The notes beneath the pieces were generated by a model, which saw nothing but the letters and a program-made list of their open reading frames with translations, searched no databases and had not been told where the DNA came from. A stretch of DNA of 64,000 nt, taken from assembly GCA_022710975.1 (NCBI GenBank), contig JAKLGA010000014.1, positions 147,723-211,722 on the forward strand, in the 5' to 3' direction. The stretch is from Myxococcota bacterium. Its GTDB lineage: Bacteria > Myxococcota > B64-G9. The position numbers and the translations under genes were made by a program. Below are positions 53,468 through 60,810 of the stretch, one piece after another. Numbering within the stretch: the stretch's first letter is position 1; each line of letters begins with the position of its first letter.

Positions 53468-54421
53468 CTAGCGCATCTCGCGGATGTAGCCCTTGCGCAC
53501 CAAGTGGGCCAGGGCCTGGTAGGTCTCGAGGTCGCTGAGCATGCTCTTGTCCAGCACCAGCTGCACCTGGCCGTGGTTGTGGACGAGCTGCAGGATGTCG
53601 AGCTGCTCCGGGTTGAGGTCCCGGAGCGCGGGGTTCAGCGGCCGCGCCACGCCGAAGCGGGCGGTCGTGGCCGGGCGCTGGTCCTCGATGCGCTTCAGCT
53701 CGTCGAGCTGGCGCATGGCGTCCATCAGCATGCCCTCGGTGCTCTCGTCGAGCTCGAGGACGAACTTCTCGTTGGAGGGCGGACTCAGATCGAACACGCC
53801 CGTGCTCCAGGCCAGCAGGCGGGTGAAGGCCTTCTGCGGATCCATCTCGTGATCGTCGTCGATCGAGGCGAAGTAGATGCGCCCGTTGCGCAGGTAGATC
53901 TTGCCGACGTGCTCCTCGGTGCGGATGACCATCACGCCGCTCTTCTTGCTGGTGGACAGGAGCTGCAGCAGATCGGGCAGCGGCACCTCGTCGATGCGCC
54001 CGGACATGGGGCTGGCGCTCGGCTTCTTGCGGGCCGCCACCTGCTCCATCATCGACTTGATCTCGGCGTCGTCCAGCGGCTTGTCGGAGCCGCCCTGGGC
54101 CATGGCCACCAGCTTCAGGATGGAGGTGCCGATCAGGATGCGGTCGCCCTCCTGCAGCCGGGCCTTCTTGATCTTCTCGCCGTTGACGAAGGTGCCGTTG
54201 GTGCTGCCGAGGTCCTGGATGGTGATCAGCCCCTCGGAGGTGGAGATCTTGGCGTGCTTGCGGGACACCATGTCCTCGACCAGGACCATGTCCAGGTCGG
54301 AGCTGCGCCCCACCACGATCTCCCGGTTCGGCTGCAGCGGGAACTCTCCGCCCTGGTACTTCCCGGAGATGAACCGCAGCGCGAACCGCTTTCCTCCGCC
54401 TCCGGCACCGGTCGTCGACAT
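53468..54421 (-). CDS. FHA domain protein with DUF4388 (PATAN-like) region
   Basis: A 317-aa soluble protein. The FHA domain (about 12-110) keeps IVVGRSSDLDMVL, MVSRKHAKI and DLGSTNGTFVNG. A linker leads to a DUF4388 region (about 138-235) with SGRIDEVPLPDLLQLLSTSKKSGVMVI and KIYLRNGRIYFA, a domain common in deltaproteobacterial signalling proteins. The last ~70 residues (ILQLVHNHGQVQLVLDKS..TYQALAHLVRKGYI) look like a winged-helix-type helical domain. It probably reads phospho-Thr. A 107-bp gap separates it from the upstream TPR gene. A weak TTGCCT-N17-TAGACC lies there, so it may have its own promoter. Confidence 0.8.
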   Translation of the reverse strand: MSTTGAGGGGKRFALRFISGKYQGGEFPLQPNREIVVGRSSDLDMVLVEDMVSRKHAKISTSEGLITIQDLGSTNGTFVNGEKIKKARLQEGDRILIGTSILKLVAMAQGGSDKPLDDAEIKSMMEQVAARKKPSASPMSGRIDEVPLPDLLQLLSTSKKSGVMVIRTEEHVGKIYLRNGRIYFASIDDDHEMDPQKAFTRLLAWSTGVFDLSPPSNEKFVLELDESTEGMLMDAMRQLDELKRIEDQRPATTARFGVARPLNPALRDLNPEQLDILQLVHNHGQVQLVLDKSMLSDLETYQALAHLVRKGYIREMR

Positions 54422-54528
54422 GGGCTCGCTCTCCTGCGCTCCGGACCCGACCCGCTCAGCACCGCAGCCTGCACCTCTGGTCTAGCATCGCTCGGCCGCC
54501 GAGGCAAAAAACCAGCCCCGGCCCGGGC

Positions 54529-55254
54529 CTACGGCGTCGCCCCGCCCACCCCGCCCGGCTGGCCGAGCAGCTTGAGGTACATCTGGCAGCTCCGGTTGCC
54601 CGGATCCTGCTTGAGGACCTCCTGCCACTCGAGGATGGCCTCGGCGGTCTTCCCCAGGGCGTGCAGGGCGACGCCCAGGTGGACCCGCGCCTGCAGGAAG
54701 GCGGGCCGATCCTGCAGGATGCGGCGGAACTCGCCGACGGCCTCCTCGGTCTGGCCCAGATCGCGCAGCGCCAGGGCCAGCCGCAGGCGGATGTCGACGA
54801 AGCCCGGGGCCAGCGCCAGCGCCTTGCGGAACTCCTGGGCGGCCTCGAGGAACATCCCGGAGGAGTGGTACACCTCGCCGATGTCGGCGTACATGTTGGA
54901 GACCTTGCCCTTGACGAAGGAGTCCATCTCCCCCGGCTTGGACTGGGAGCGCTGGAGCGCGTTGGCGTAGATGCGCTTGGCGTCCTCGTAGCGGCCGAGA
55001 TCGTTGTAGGTCACCGCCAGGTTCAGCGAGGCCTCGGTGTAGTTCGGGTTGATGGCCAGCGCCCGCTCGAAGTGCTTCTGGGCCTTCGAGAACAGCCCGC
55101 GGTCGTGGTAGATGACGCCCAGCATGTTGTGCAGGTCGGCGAAGGTCTCGTGGTGCTCGAGTACCTCGACCAGGTAGCTCTCCGCCCGCGAGAACTCCTT
55201 CTTCCGGTAGGCGTCCCGCCCCAGCCGCAGGAGCTCCTTGATGCGATCCTCCAT
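54529..55254 (-). CDS. TPR-repeat protein
   Basis: A 241-aa soluble protein made of about six tetratricopeptide repeats (ADLHNMLGVIYHDRGLFSKAQKHFERALAINPNYTEA is the clearest; the last ends AILEWQEVLKQDPGN). No signal peptide or catalytic domain was seen. It should act as a protein-binding adaptor. SD GGGAGG precedes the ATG. It follows the bamD-lipoprotein pair by 20 bp and is likely in the same operon, suggesting a link to envelope assembly; that is inference. Confidence 0.8.
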   Translation of the reverse strand: MEDRIKELLRLGRDAYRKKEFSRAESYLVEVLEHHETFADLHNMLGVIYHDRGLFSKAQKHFERALAINPNYTEASLNLAVTYNDLGRYEDAKRIYANALQRSQSKPGEMDSFVKGKVSNMYADIGEVYHSSGMFLEAAQEFRKALALAPGFVDIRLRLALALRDLGQTEEAVGEFRRILQDRPAFLQARVHLGVALHALGKTAEAILEWQEVLKQDPGNRSCQMYLKLLGQPGGVGGATP

Positions 55255-55274
55255 CTCGACCTCCCGCGCGCCGC

Positions 55275-56015
55275 TCAGCCGAGCCCGTCGACGATGCGCC
55301 AGCGGCTGCCCTCGCGGCGCAGCACCAGGCGCTCCCGGTCGGTTCGCTCGACGCTCTGGCCCTCGACGCGCTCCACCGCCAGGAACTCGGCCTCCACGCG
55401 CGCCTCGTCCTGGTCTACCACGATGCCCACCCCGCGCGCGATCCAGGCCAGGCCCTGCCGGCCCCCGAACTCGGCGCGGCTGCGCTCCAGCAGCGCCCGG
55501 CGATCCCCGCCGGGGCCGCGGTACTCCATCGACACCACCTCGCCCAGGCGCTCGACGTCACCGCTCTCCAGGGCCTGGCGCCGCAGCCGCAGCGCGTACA
55601 GCACGCCCCGCAGCTCGCTCAGCAGCCCCGAGGAGACCAGCGTGCCCACCGCCCCGGGCCGGAGCCGCCAGGCCAGCGGGCCCTCGTACCGCAGCGCCTT
55701 GCCCTCCACCCGGGCCCGGCCGCGCAGCCAGCCGTCCTCGACCGGCGCGAGCGCGAGGATCTCGAGCCGCAGCGCGCCGTAGACCGCGAACAGGTGGCGC
55801 AGATCGTCGCCCAGCCGGCCCACCCCGCCCAGCTCGTCGGCGTACTCCCGATCGGCCAGCGCCAGCACCAGGCCCGCGTCCTGCTCGAGGCAGGCGTCCT
55901 GGATGCTCGCCACCAGGCCGGCGACCGGATCGTCCGCCCCGCCGCGGCAGCCGGCGGCCAGGAGCCCGCCCAGGCAGACCCAGGCGGCAGCGCGCAGGAG
56001 TCCGGACGAGCTCAA
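55275..56015 (-). CDS. Lipoprotein, NTF2-like or unknown fold
   Basis: A 246-aa lipoprotein with lipobox LLAAGC (Cys about 21). The mature part begins with a helical stretch (DDPVAGLVASIQDACLEQDAGLVLALADREYADELG), then beta strands and a second helix-strand block ending LVLRREGSRWRIVDGLG. This resembles two SnoaL/NTF2-type modules, but no specific family was recognised. The TTG start overlaps the bamD stop by 4 bp (TTGA), so its translation is probably coupled to bamD. No alternative ATG or GTG would keep the signal peptide. Confidence 0.6.
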   Translation of the reverse strand: MSSSGLLRAAAWVCLGGLLAAGCRGGADDPVAGLVASIQDACLEQDAGLVLALADREYADELGGVGRLGDDLRHLFAVYGALRLEILALAPVEDGWLRGRARVEGKALRYEGPLAWRLRPGAVGTLVSSGLLSELRGVLYALRLRRQALESGDVERLGEVVSMEYRGPGGDRRALLERSRAEFGGRQGLAWIARGVGIVVDQDEARVEAEFLAVERVEGQSVERTDRERLVLRREGSRWRIVDGLG

Positions 56016-56953
56016 GGCGCGGGCCCCTTCTCGGGCGCGGGGGCCGCCGCCTCGGGCTTCTCGGGGGCGGGGGGCTCCGCGGGGGCTGGGCCCGGCTCTG
56101 CCTTGGCCGCCGGCGCCTCGGGCGCCCCCTCGGGCACCACCTCGGGCACCTCCGGGGCGGGCGGGGGCGGCAGCTTCGCCAGCAGCTCGCGGGCGTCCTC
56201 GGAGAACTCCCCCGAGGGGAAGGCCTGGAGCTGCTGCTCGAGCGTCCGCCGGGCGTGGTCGTTCTCCTCGAGCGCGGCCAGCGCCTCGCCCTTGCGGAAC
56301 AGGGCCTCCTCGTCCAGGCCCGCGTCGCCGTAGGACTGGAGGATCTTCTCCGCGCGCCACAGCACCCCGCGGGGGTTGCCCTTGCGGCGGTAGAAGTCCA
56401 TCACGTAGGACTCCTCCTCGGCCATGCGGTGCTTGGCCTGCCGCAGCTTCTCCCGGGCCTCGGGCGCGCTCTGGTCGTCGGGGAAGCGCTGCAGGTAGGC
56501 CTCCAGCTCCTGGATGGCGCGCAGCGTCTCCTTCTGGTCGAGCTCGTAGGCCGGCGGCATGAACCAGTAGGTGTCGGGCATGCGCATGAAGTAGCACAGC
56601 CCGATCCGGTAGGTGGCGAAGGGCACCTTGGCGTGCTTGGGGTGGAGCTTGATGAAGCTCACGTACGCGTCAGCCGCCTCGAGGTAGCGCTCGCGGGCGA
56701 AGTGGGACTCCGCGACCATCAGGTCGGCCTCGGTGGCGTAGCTCGAGTAGGGGAACTTGCTCTTGACGAAGCGGAAGTACTCGACCGCCTCGAGGTAGTC
56801 CTCATCGTTGTAGGCCTGCTGGCCCTTGAGGAAGTTCTCCTTGGCCGAGGCGCGGTAGCTGACCTTGGGCCGCTGCTCCGGGCCCGACTCGCACCCGGCT
56901 CCGAGGAAGGAGGCCGCGATCACCAGCCACAGGACGCTGCGAATCCCTCTCAC
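56012..56953 (-). CDS. bamD: Outer membrane assembly lipoprotein BamD
   Basis: A 313-aa lipoprotein with lipobox FLGAGC (Cys about 21) and TPR helices typical of BamD/YfiO: NFLKGQQAYNDEDYLEAVEYFRFVKSKFPYSSYATEADLMVAESHFARERYLEAADAYVSFIKLHPKH. The usual family residues YRIGLCYF and DxxxTxxAIxxLExYLxRFP follow. It belongs to the BAM complex that inserts beta-barrel proteins. A ~55-residue Pro/Glu/Ala-rich tail is extra compared with E. coli BamD (245 aa). The GTG start has SD GGAGG upstream and its own promoter. Confidence 0.88.
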   Translation of the reverse strand: MRGIRSVLWLVIAASFLGAGCESGPEQRPKVSYRASAKENFLKGQQAYNDEDYLEAVEYFRFVKSKFPYSSYATEADLMVAESHFARERYLEAADAYVSFIKLHPKHAKVPFATYRIGLCYFMRMPDTYWFMPPAYELDQKETLRAIQELEAYLQRFPDDQSAPEAREKLRQAKHRMAEEESYVMDFYRRKGNPRGVLWRAEKILQSYGDAGLDEEALFRKGEALAALEENDHARRTLEQQLQAFPSGEFSEDARELLAKLPPPPAPEVPEVVPEGAPEAPAAKAEPGPAPAEPPAPEKPEAAAPAPEKGPAP

Positions 56954-57002
56954 TGCCGACCTCCGGGACCAGAAAACCGCTTATAAACCAAGCGGGTGGC
57001 GA

Positions 57003-57031
57003 AGCTTACCACGCGCATTTCCCGCCGTCAA
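57003..57031 (-). promoter_or_regulatory. sigma70-type promoter for bamD
   Basis: On the - strand: TTGACG (57031-57026), a 17-bp spacer and TAAGCT (57008-57003), 50 bp before the bamD GTG. The local sequence is AT-richer than the genes around it. Confidence 0.5.
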
Positions 57032-57330
57032 CGTGAAAACCCGGGCTTCAACCCGCGGCGCGCGAGACCTATTCGCGGCTCCCTCCGCGGAAGGTGCCCC
57101 ACCGGGCTGGTGCCAGGCTCCAGCGAGGCGAGCGAGAAAAGCCCGAGGGGGTGGCTCCCTGACGGCCCGAGGTGTCTGACCCACCACAGCCCACCGCGCA
57201 GGTGAGGGAACGGGCAGCCTTGCCCCGAGGGACGCCGAAGCCTGCGCGGGACCAAGCCGGGAGTTCCGAGGGCCGGAAGGGAGACACCGCCGAAGGGCAA
57301 GTCCCCCACCCCGGACAGGTGCCTCCCCCG
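57032..57330. other. Intergenic stretch with scattered repeat-like motifs, no gene supported
   Basis: About 300 bp of GC-rich DNA in which short frames exist on both strands, but none has an SD or a coherent protein. It holds motifs shared with the repeats further right: ggtgccaggc (57109-57118) and ggtgtctgaccc (57171-57182), in the same order as at the ends of the 118-bp repeats but 74 bp apart end to end. This may be a diverged copy of that element. Confidence 0.5.
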
Positions 57331-57348
57331 CGCGGGCAGGTGCCAGCC
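57331..57348 (+). repeat. 18-bp direct repeat, left copy (island edge)
   Basis: The sequence cgcgggcaggtgccagcc is found again, identical, at 59318-59335. The lower-GC DNA begins just right of this copy. Confidence 0.75.
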
Positions 57349-57375
57349 GCCGGCTGCCGGCACGGGGTGTTGATG

Positions 57376-57894
57376 TCAAGGCGAGTTCAACGCGTCGCAA
57401 TACTCTAGCTCGAAGTCACCGGCCACCTCGGAATCATCGACGAAATGAATGGCGAGACTCCCGGTCACTCTAAGCTCATCCAGAGAATCAATCGTCATCT
57501 CGCCAGATTCCGCCTCGAGGACCGAGGGATTGCCGGCCTCCATGATCCGCACCGTGGCCCAGGCGGTGGCGGAGGTGCAATCGCCGGTCACGTTCCCCGG
57601 GACGATCTGCACCGTTGCGGTCGATGGCTCCTGAGGGAAGCACAACGATACGGACAGCCATCGGATATCGGTCGGGGTGGTGCCGGAAGTCGCGAGTTCG
57701 CAGAGGACCTCGGAGTCCAGGAATGCGAGCAGCAGGGAGCTCGTGGAAATGGTGTCGAACGCGCCCGATTTGGCCTGGTAGACGCGACTGGCGATTGTTC
57801 CGGTGACTCCCAAGTTCTTGTTGTCCGAGCTCCCGCATCCAATCGCGCCGACAAAGAGGATCAGGGCCACTATCTGCCAGTCTCGGTAATGCAT
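57376..57894 (-). CDS. Hypothetical lipoprotein in the low-GC island
   Basis: A 172-aa lipoprotein with signal QIVALILFVGAIGC (Cys about 20) and a beta-rich mature part (GVTGTIASRVYQAKSGAFDTIS, with four or more further Cys). The end, LRVTGSLAIHFVDDSEVAGDFELEYCDAL, looks like a closing strand pair. No family was recognised. An AGGAG site lies 5-6 nt before the ATG. Codon use is clearly less GC-biased than in neighbouring genes. It is last in a - strand series of small genes. Confidence 0.6.
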   Translation of the reverse strand: MHYRDWQIVALILFVGAIGCGSSDNKNLGVTGTIASRVYQAKSGAFDTISTSSLLLAFLDSEVLCELATSGTTPTDIRWLSVSLCFPQEPSTATVQIVPGNVTGDCTSATAWATVRIMEAGNPSVLEAESGEMTIDSLDELRVTGSLAIHFVDDSEVAGDFELEYCDALNSP

Positions 57895-58085
57895 ATCGAC
57901 TCCTCTCTCTCAAGCGCAACCAATCGGTACCCACACAATTTCTGGCTGCCCAGTTGCCTGCTATCAAAGCCAGGCATGGGGTCGAGGTCCGAACAGTCTA
58001 CGAGGAAGGCTACACGATGGTCGTCAGGCAACCCGAGGCGGAGATCGTCCAGTAGCATCACGAGTAGGTCATCCATGTCACGCAT
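57870..58085 (-). CDS. Small hypothetical protein (71 aa) in the low-GC island
   Basis: The sequence starts MRDMDDLLVMLLDDLRLGLPDD and has HRVAFLVDCSDLDPMPG. No family was recognised. The ATG lies 4 bp after the stop of the 160-aa gene, and its 3' end overlaps the lipoprotein gene by 25 bp. There is no strong SD, so it may rely on coupling, or the frame may not be used. Confidence 0.4.
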   Translation of the reverse strand: MRDMDDLLVMLLDDLRLGLPDDHRVAFLVDCSDLDPMPGFDSRQLGSQKLCGYRLVALEREESICITETGR

Positions 58086-58089
58086 GGGC

Positions 58090-58572
58090 CTATTGGGCGC
58101 ATTCTGCAATTTCAGGCTCGCCACCTAAGTCCCACCGAACGATCTCCTCCAGTAAAAATCCTTCCAGGTCCTCGGAGAGGTATTCTGCGCCGGCTCTTCG
58201 CACGTGGAATGCGGCGACAACTTCGTCAGAGTCAGGATCACGGCTGAGGAACACGCAGAATGGACGCCCTATCTCCGTGAGTCGCGAAACCAGCGTCTCT
58301 GCGTACTTCACTCCCTGAGCCAGCAACTCATTGCCGTGGCATGGCTGGGCAACATAGTCCGAGATGTGGATCTTGTTTACAGATGCTTCGAACCCTGTAA
58401 GGTCATCGGCCGGAGGGTCTCCGCGCTCTGTTCCAAGCAACTCTTGCAGGACAACAGCCCCCATCACATCAACCAAAGAGCTAGCAGCGAGATCGCTTAG
58501 AGATTTTTGAAGCTCTGCTTCAGCCAAGCAAAGGGAGATCCTCGGCCATTGATCTGCCATGCGAGAGTTCAT
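58090..58572 (-). CDS. Hypothetical protein (160 aa) in the low-GC island
   Basis: A soluble protein with helical N-terminal part (LAEAELQKSLSDLAASSLVDVMGAVVLQELL) and a C-terminal alpha/beta part (GRPFCVFLSRDPDSDEVVAAFHVRRAG, ending EEIVRWDLGGEPE). No family was recognised. ATG at 58572 is chosen for its spacing from GGGGGAGGA. An in-frame ATG at 58581 overlaps the stop of an upstream gene fragment (ATGA), which shows the two were once a coupled pair. Small soluble genes arranged like this are often immunity or antitoxin genes; that is only inference here. Confidence 0.6.
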   Translation of the reverse strand: MNSRMADQWPRISLCLAEAELQKSLSDLAASSLVDVMGAVVLQELLGTERGDPPADDLTGFEASVNKIHISDYVAQPCHGNELLAQGVKYAETLVSRLTEIGRPFCVFLSRDPDSDEVVAAFHVRRAGAEYLSEDLEGFLLEEIVRWDLGGEPEIAECAQ

Positions 58573-58577
58573 CCTTA

Positions 58578-58655
58578 TCATTCCTCCCCCAAGTACTTCA
58601 TCCCTTTTTCGATCGCCTTCTCGAAGCTTGGATCCTTGAGTAGTTCATTGACCCC
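58578..58655 (-). pseudogene. 3' remnant of a truncated gene
   Basis: The last 25 codons plus TGA of a reading frame whose C-terminus reads VNELLKDPSFEKAIEKGMKY then LGEE, a convincing amphipathic helix in good codons. Upstream the frame runs straight into the 118-bp repeat at 58656, and no extended gene continues on the far side. The stop overlaps the ATG of the following gene by 2 bases, as in intact operons. The body of this gene appears to have been lost at the repeat junction. Confidence 0.5.
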
Positions 58656-58773
58656 ATGACGTGGTGCCAGGCCCCTGGAAAATCCTCCCGCTTCGCTCTC
58701 GCCATGTGTCCAGCGGACCACCGACCGGGGCGGCTGTCAAATGAAAGGTAAAGGTGTCTGACCCCAGGTCAGT
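58656..58773 (+). repeat. 118-bp repeat, copy A
   Basis: Identical to 59337-59454 except for two bases (a/t after ggctgtc, g/t after gacccca g). It begins atgacgtggtgccaggcccc and ends around ggtgtctgacccc plus a few bases. It has no open frame of note and no terminal inverted repeat that I can see. Confidence 0.9.
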
Positions 58774-58848
58774 ACGATTGGGGCATCAGGAAGACTCCTC
58801 GTTGTCGGGTCATATCATCCATGAGAGTGCCTCTAGTGTCCTCCAGGC

Positions 58849-59238
58849 TCAACTATCCTCATAGCAGGACATCGTGATCGAGACTCCTGCCCGAGCAAGA
58901 GCCGATACAAAATCTTTACTTAACTCCAAATTACATTGATCGGTATAGGCAACGTCAAGGTGAAGAAGCATCGAAGTGGCTCCCGCCATCAGGCACTCAC
59001 GTGCGGCACCCTCGATGGATTCAAAGAAGCTCGGATCCGGGACCTGGAGGTCCACACCCGTCTCGGGACCATTCAACTCGCAGCTTCCATAAGGCAGCGG
59101 GTGGTCTCGATAGCGCCCAATCGTGCCTATATCACCAGGCTCGTTCTTCTTTGAGAACCGTATGCCGGTATGGCGTTCGACATTCTTCGGTGAGAACTTA
59201 GGCCCGGAAGCTCGAAATCCTATGCTGACCCTAACCAT
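58849..59238 (-). CDS. DUF4279-like small protein between the two 118-bp repeats
   Basis: A 129-aa protein. It begins MVRVSIGFRASGPKFSPKNVE, continues with TGIRF..GDIGTIGRYRDHPLPYGSCEL, and ends LELSKDFVSALARAGVSITMSCYEDS. The order (beta strand, lgI-type motif, W/C-rich strand, and a final ELS..F...LA..G..I....Y) resembles DUF4279 proteins, some of which sit in polymorphic-toxin loci. GGGAGG lies 6-7 nt before the ATG at 59238; the frame is open to 59271. It is alone between the repeat copies, with lower GC than the flanks. Confidence 0.55.
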   Translation of the reverse strand: MVRVSIGFRASGPKFSPKNVERHTGIRFSKKNEPGDIGTIGRYRDHPLPYGSCELNGPETGVDLQVPDPSFFESIEGAARECLMAGATSMLLHLDVAYTDQCNLELSKDFVSALARAGVSITMSCYEDS

Positions 59239-59317
59239 GAAGACCTCCCATGCGTGCCTCTTTGGCTGCAACGCTTGGATAGCGTGATGAAATACGAGTC
59301 AAAAAGCGGATCCCCAC

Positions 59318-59335
59318 CGCGGGCAGGTGCCAGCC
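59318..59335 (+). repeat. 18-bp direct repeat, right copy (island edge)
   Basis: Identical to 57331-57348 and directly abutting copy B of the 118-bp repeat. Confidence 0.75.
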
Positions 59336-59336
59336 A

Positions 59337-59454
59337 ATGACGTGGTGCCAGGCCCCTGGAAAATCCTCCCGCTTCGCTCTCGCCATGTGTCCAGCGGACC
59401 ACCGACCGGGGCGGCTGTCTAATGAAAGGTAAAGGTGTCTGACCCCAGTTCAGT
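59337..59454 (+). repeat. 118-bp repeat, copy B
   Basis: Second copy, 563 bp to the right of copy A and in the same orientation. Its last bases include the stop codon of the lectin gene (TCA at 59450-59452 on the + strand), so the repeat boundary falls exactly at the end of that gene. Confidence 0.9.
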
Positions 59455-60787
59455 GCTCGATCTTCCAGCGCTGGTTCGGCTTGCCGTGGCAGGAGTGCTG
59501 CTGGATCTCGGCCCCGCCGGACTTGCTGGCCCCGGTCACGTCCAGGCACTTCTCGCTGTGCCGGGCCAGGATCTCGAACTCGTCCTTGGCGGCCTCGCTG
59601 AACTGGAACTGCTGGTTCTGGGTGTCCGCGCCCTGCTTGCAGGCGTGGGGCACCACGTCCGCGCCCTCGGCCTTCTTGCGCTTGGCCACGTCCGCGCACT
59701 GCGAGCTGCTCTTCACCACGAGCTGGTAGAAGCCGCCCTCGATCGGCTTCAGCTCCCAGAGCTGGTCCGGATCGCCCTTGCAGGTGTGCTGCCGCAGCGG
59801 CTTGTCGGTGCCCTTGGCGGTCAGGCACATGCCGCTGTTCAGGTTCGCGATCTTCACCAGGCGGCCCAGGTGCGCGGGGTGCACGGCCTTGGCCTCCTTG
59901 CGGCGGGCGTTGTCCGCGGCGAACTGCTCCTCCAGGTTCCAGCCGAGCTCGACCCCGGCCAGCTCCTGGAAGAAGCCGGTGTTGTCCTGGTTGAGCCACT
60001 TCGTCCAGCTCTGGCAGTCCTTCGGCTCGCGCTTCCCGCAGAACTCGGCCAGCATGCTCTCCGGGGTCACGGCGCGCCCCGAGGGCGTCTTCCACTGGCC
60101 CATGGCCTGGCGGGCCAGCGCGCCGTTGGGGTAGTGCCACTCCCCCATGACGGTGCGGGCCATCTCGCCCGAGGGGTAGCGCAGCTCGCCGCTCACGTAG
60201 CGGGCCACCTGGCCGTTGGGGTAGCGCCACTCGCCGCTCACGTAGAAGGCCGCCTGGCCGCTCGGCCAGGAGAACGCCCCGCTCGCCCCGGGCTGGCCCG
60301 GCTTGCAGAAGAAGTCGCGCTGCTGCTCCACCTCGCGCACCAGCGCCGGCGCGGCCCCGCCCAGCGCCGCCAGCCGCGCGAACGAGCTGAGATCCAGGCA
60401 GGTCTGGCTCTGGGCCGGCGGGGGCGGCGGGGCCACGGCCGCCCCGGCGCCCAGGGCGTCGGCCGCCTCCTTCAGCGCCCGGCGCACCGCCTTGGGGCAG
60501 TCCTCCTCGGCGTCGTCCAGGAGGTCCCGGAGCTTCCTGGCCGCCCGGTCGGCGTCCCCGGCGTCGTAGTCGTCGCGGAGATCGCCCAGCTCCTCCTTGA
60601 GGCGTTTCAGCGGCTTGGCCACCGCCTCGCGGCAGTCCCGGTCCGCGTCCTCCACCTCGTCCAGCGCGTCACGCACGGCCTGGTAGGCCTGCTCCACGCC
60701 CTTGACCTCGGCCTTCTTCCCGGCCGCGGCCGGCGCGGAGAAGGCGGCCAGGCCCAACCCGACCCAGGCGACGATTGCCCAGCGCAT
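59450..60787 (-). CDS. Secreted ricin-type lectin protein with YwqK/MORN-like repeats
   Basis: A 445-aa exported protein (signal ending FSAPAAAG). Residues ~25-110 are a charged helical domain (two repeats of DALDEVEDADRDCREAV / LRDLLDDAEEDCPKAV). Residues ~165-245 carry five GEWxYPNGQxAR-type strands like YwqK/MORN repeats. A helical segment follows, then a beta-trefoil ricin B domain at about 310-445, with QxW-like QLWELKP, QQFQFSE and QRWKIEH. It probably binds sugars at the cell surface. It is the last gene after batE (23-bp gap), with SD GGAGG before the ATG. Confidence 0.75.
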   Translation of the reverse strand: MRWAIVAWVGLGLAAFSAPAAAGKKAEVKGVEQAYQAVRDALDEVEDADRDCREAVAKPLKRLKEELGDLRDDYDAGDADRAARKLRDLLDDAEEDCPKAVRRALKEAADALGAGAAVAPPPPPAQSQTCLDLSSFARLAALGGAAPALVREVEQQRDFFCKPGQPGASGAFSWPSGQAAFYVSGEWRYPNGQVARYVSGELRYPSGEMARTVMGEWHYPNGALARQAMGQWKTPSGRAVTPESMLAEFCGKREPKDCQSWTKWLNQDNTGFFQELAGVELGWNLEEQFAADNARRKEAKAVHPAHLGRLVKIANLNSGMCLTAKGTDKPLRQHTCKGDPDQLWELKPIEGGFYQLVVKSSSQCADVAKRKKAEGADVVPHACKQGADTQNQQFQFSEAAKDEFEILARHSEKCLDVTGASKSGGAEIQQHSCHGKPNQRWKIEH

Positions 60788-60810
60788 CGCGTTCCCTCCA
60801 GCGTGTGGTC

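Noticed and set aside
54481..54528. Intrinsic terminator with a T tract after the TPR gene (- strand)
   Set aside because: Six T residues are present, but the preceding stem is only about 4 bp with an ambiguous GC-rich loop, too weak to list.
57028..57363. 111-codon open frame on the - strand left of the island
   Set aside because: Rich in Pro/Gly/Arg/His, no SD, and it runs through the repeat-like motifs. Two other frames there are also open, so it is chance.
58656..59454. Insertion sequence or transposon made of the two 118-bp repeats
   Set aside because: No transposase gene, no terminal inverted repeats and no obvious target duplication next to each copy. It is described only as a repeat-flanked cassette.
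59220..60230. Antisense-frame open reading across the lectin gene and the right edge of the island
   Set aside because: It spans two unrelated regions and the repeat, and its sequence is the low-complexity shadow of the lectin gene.
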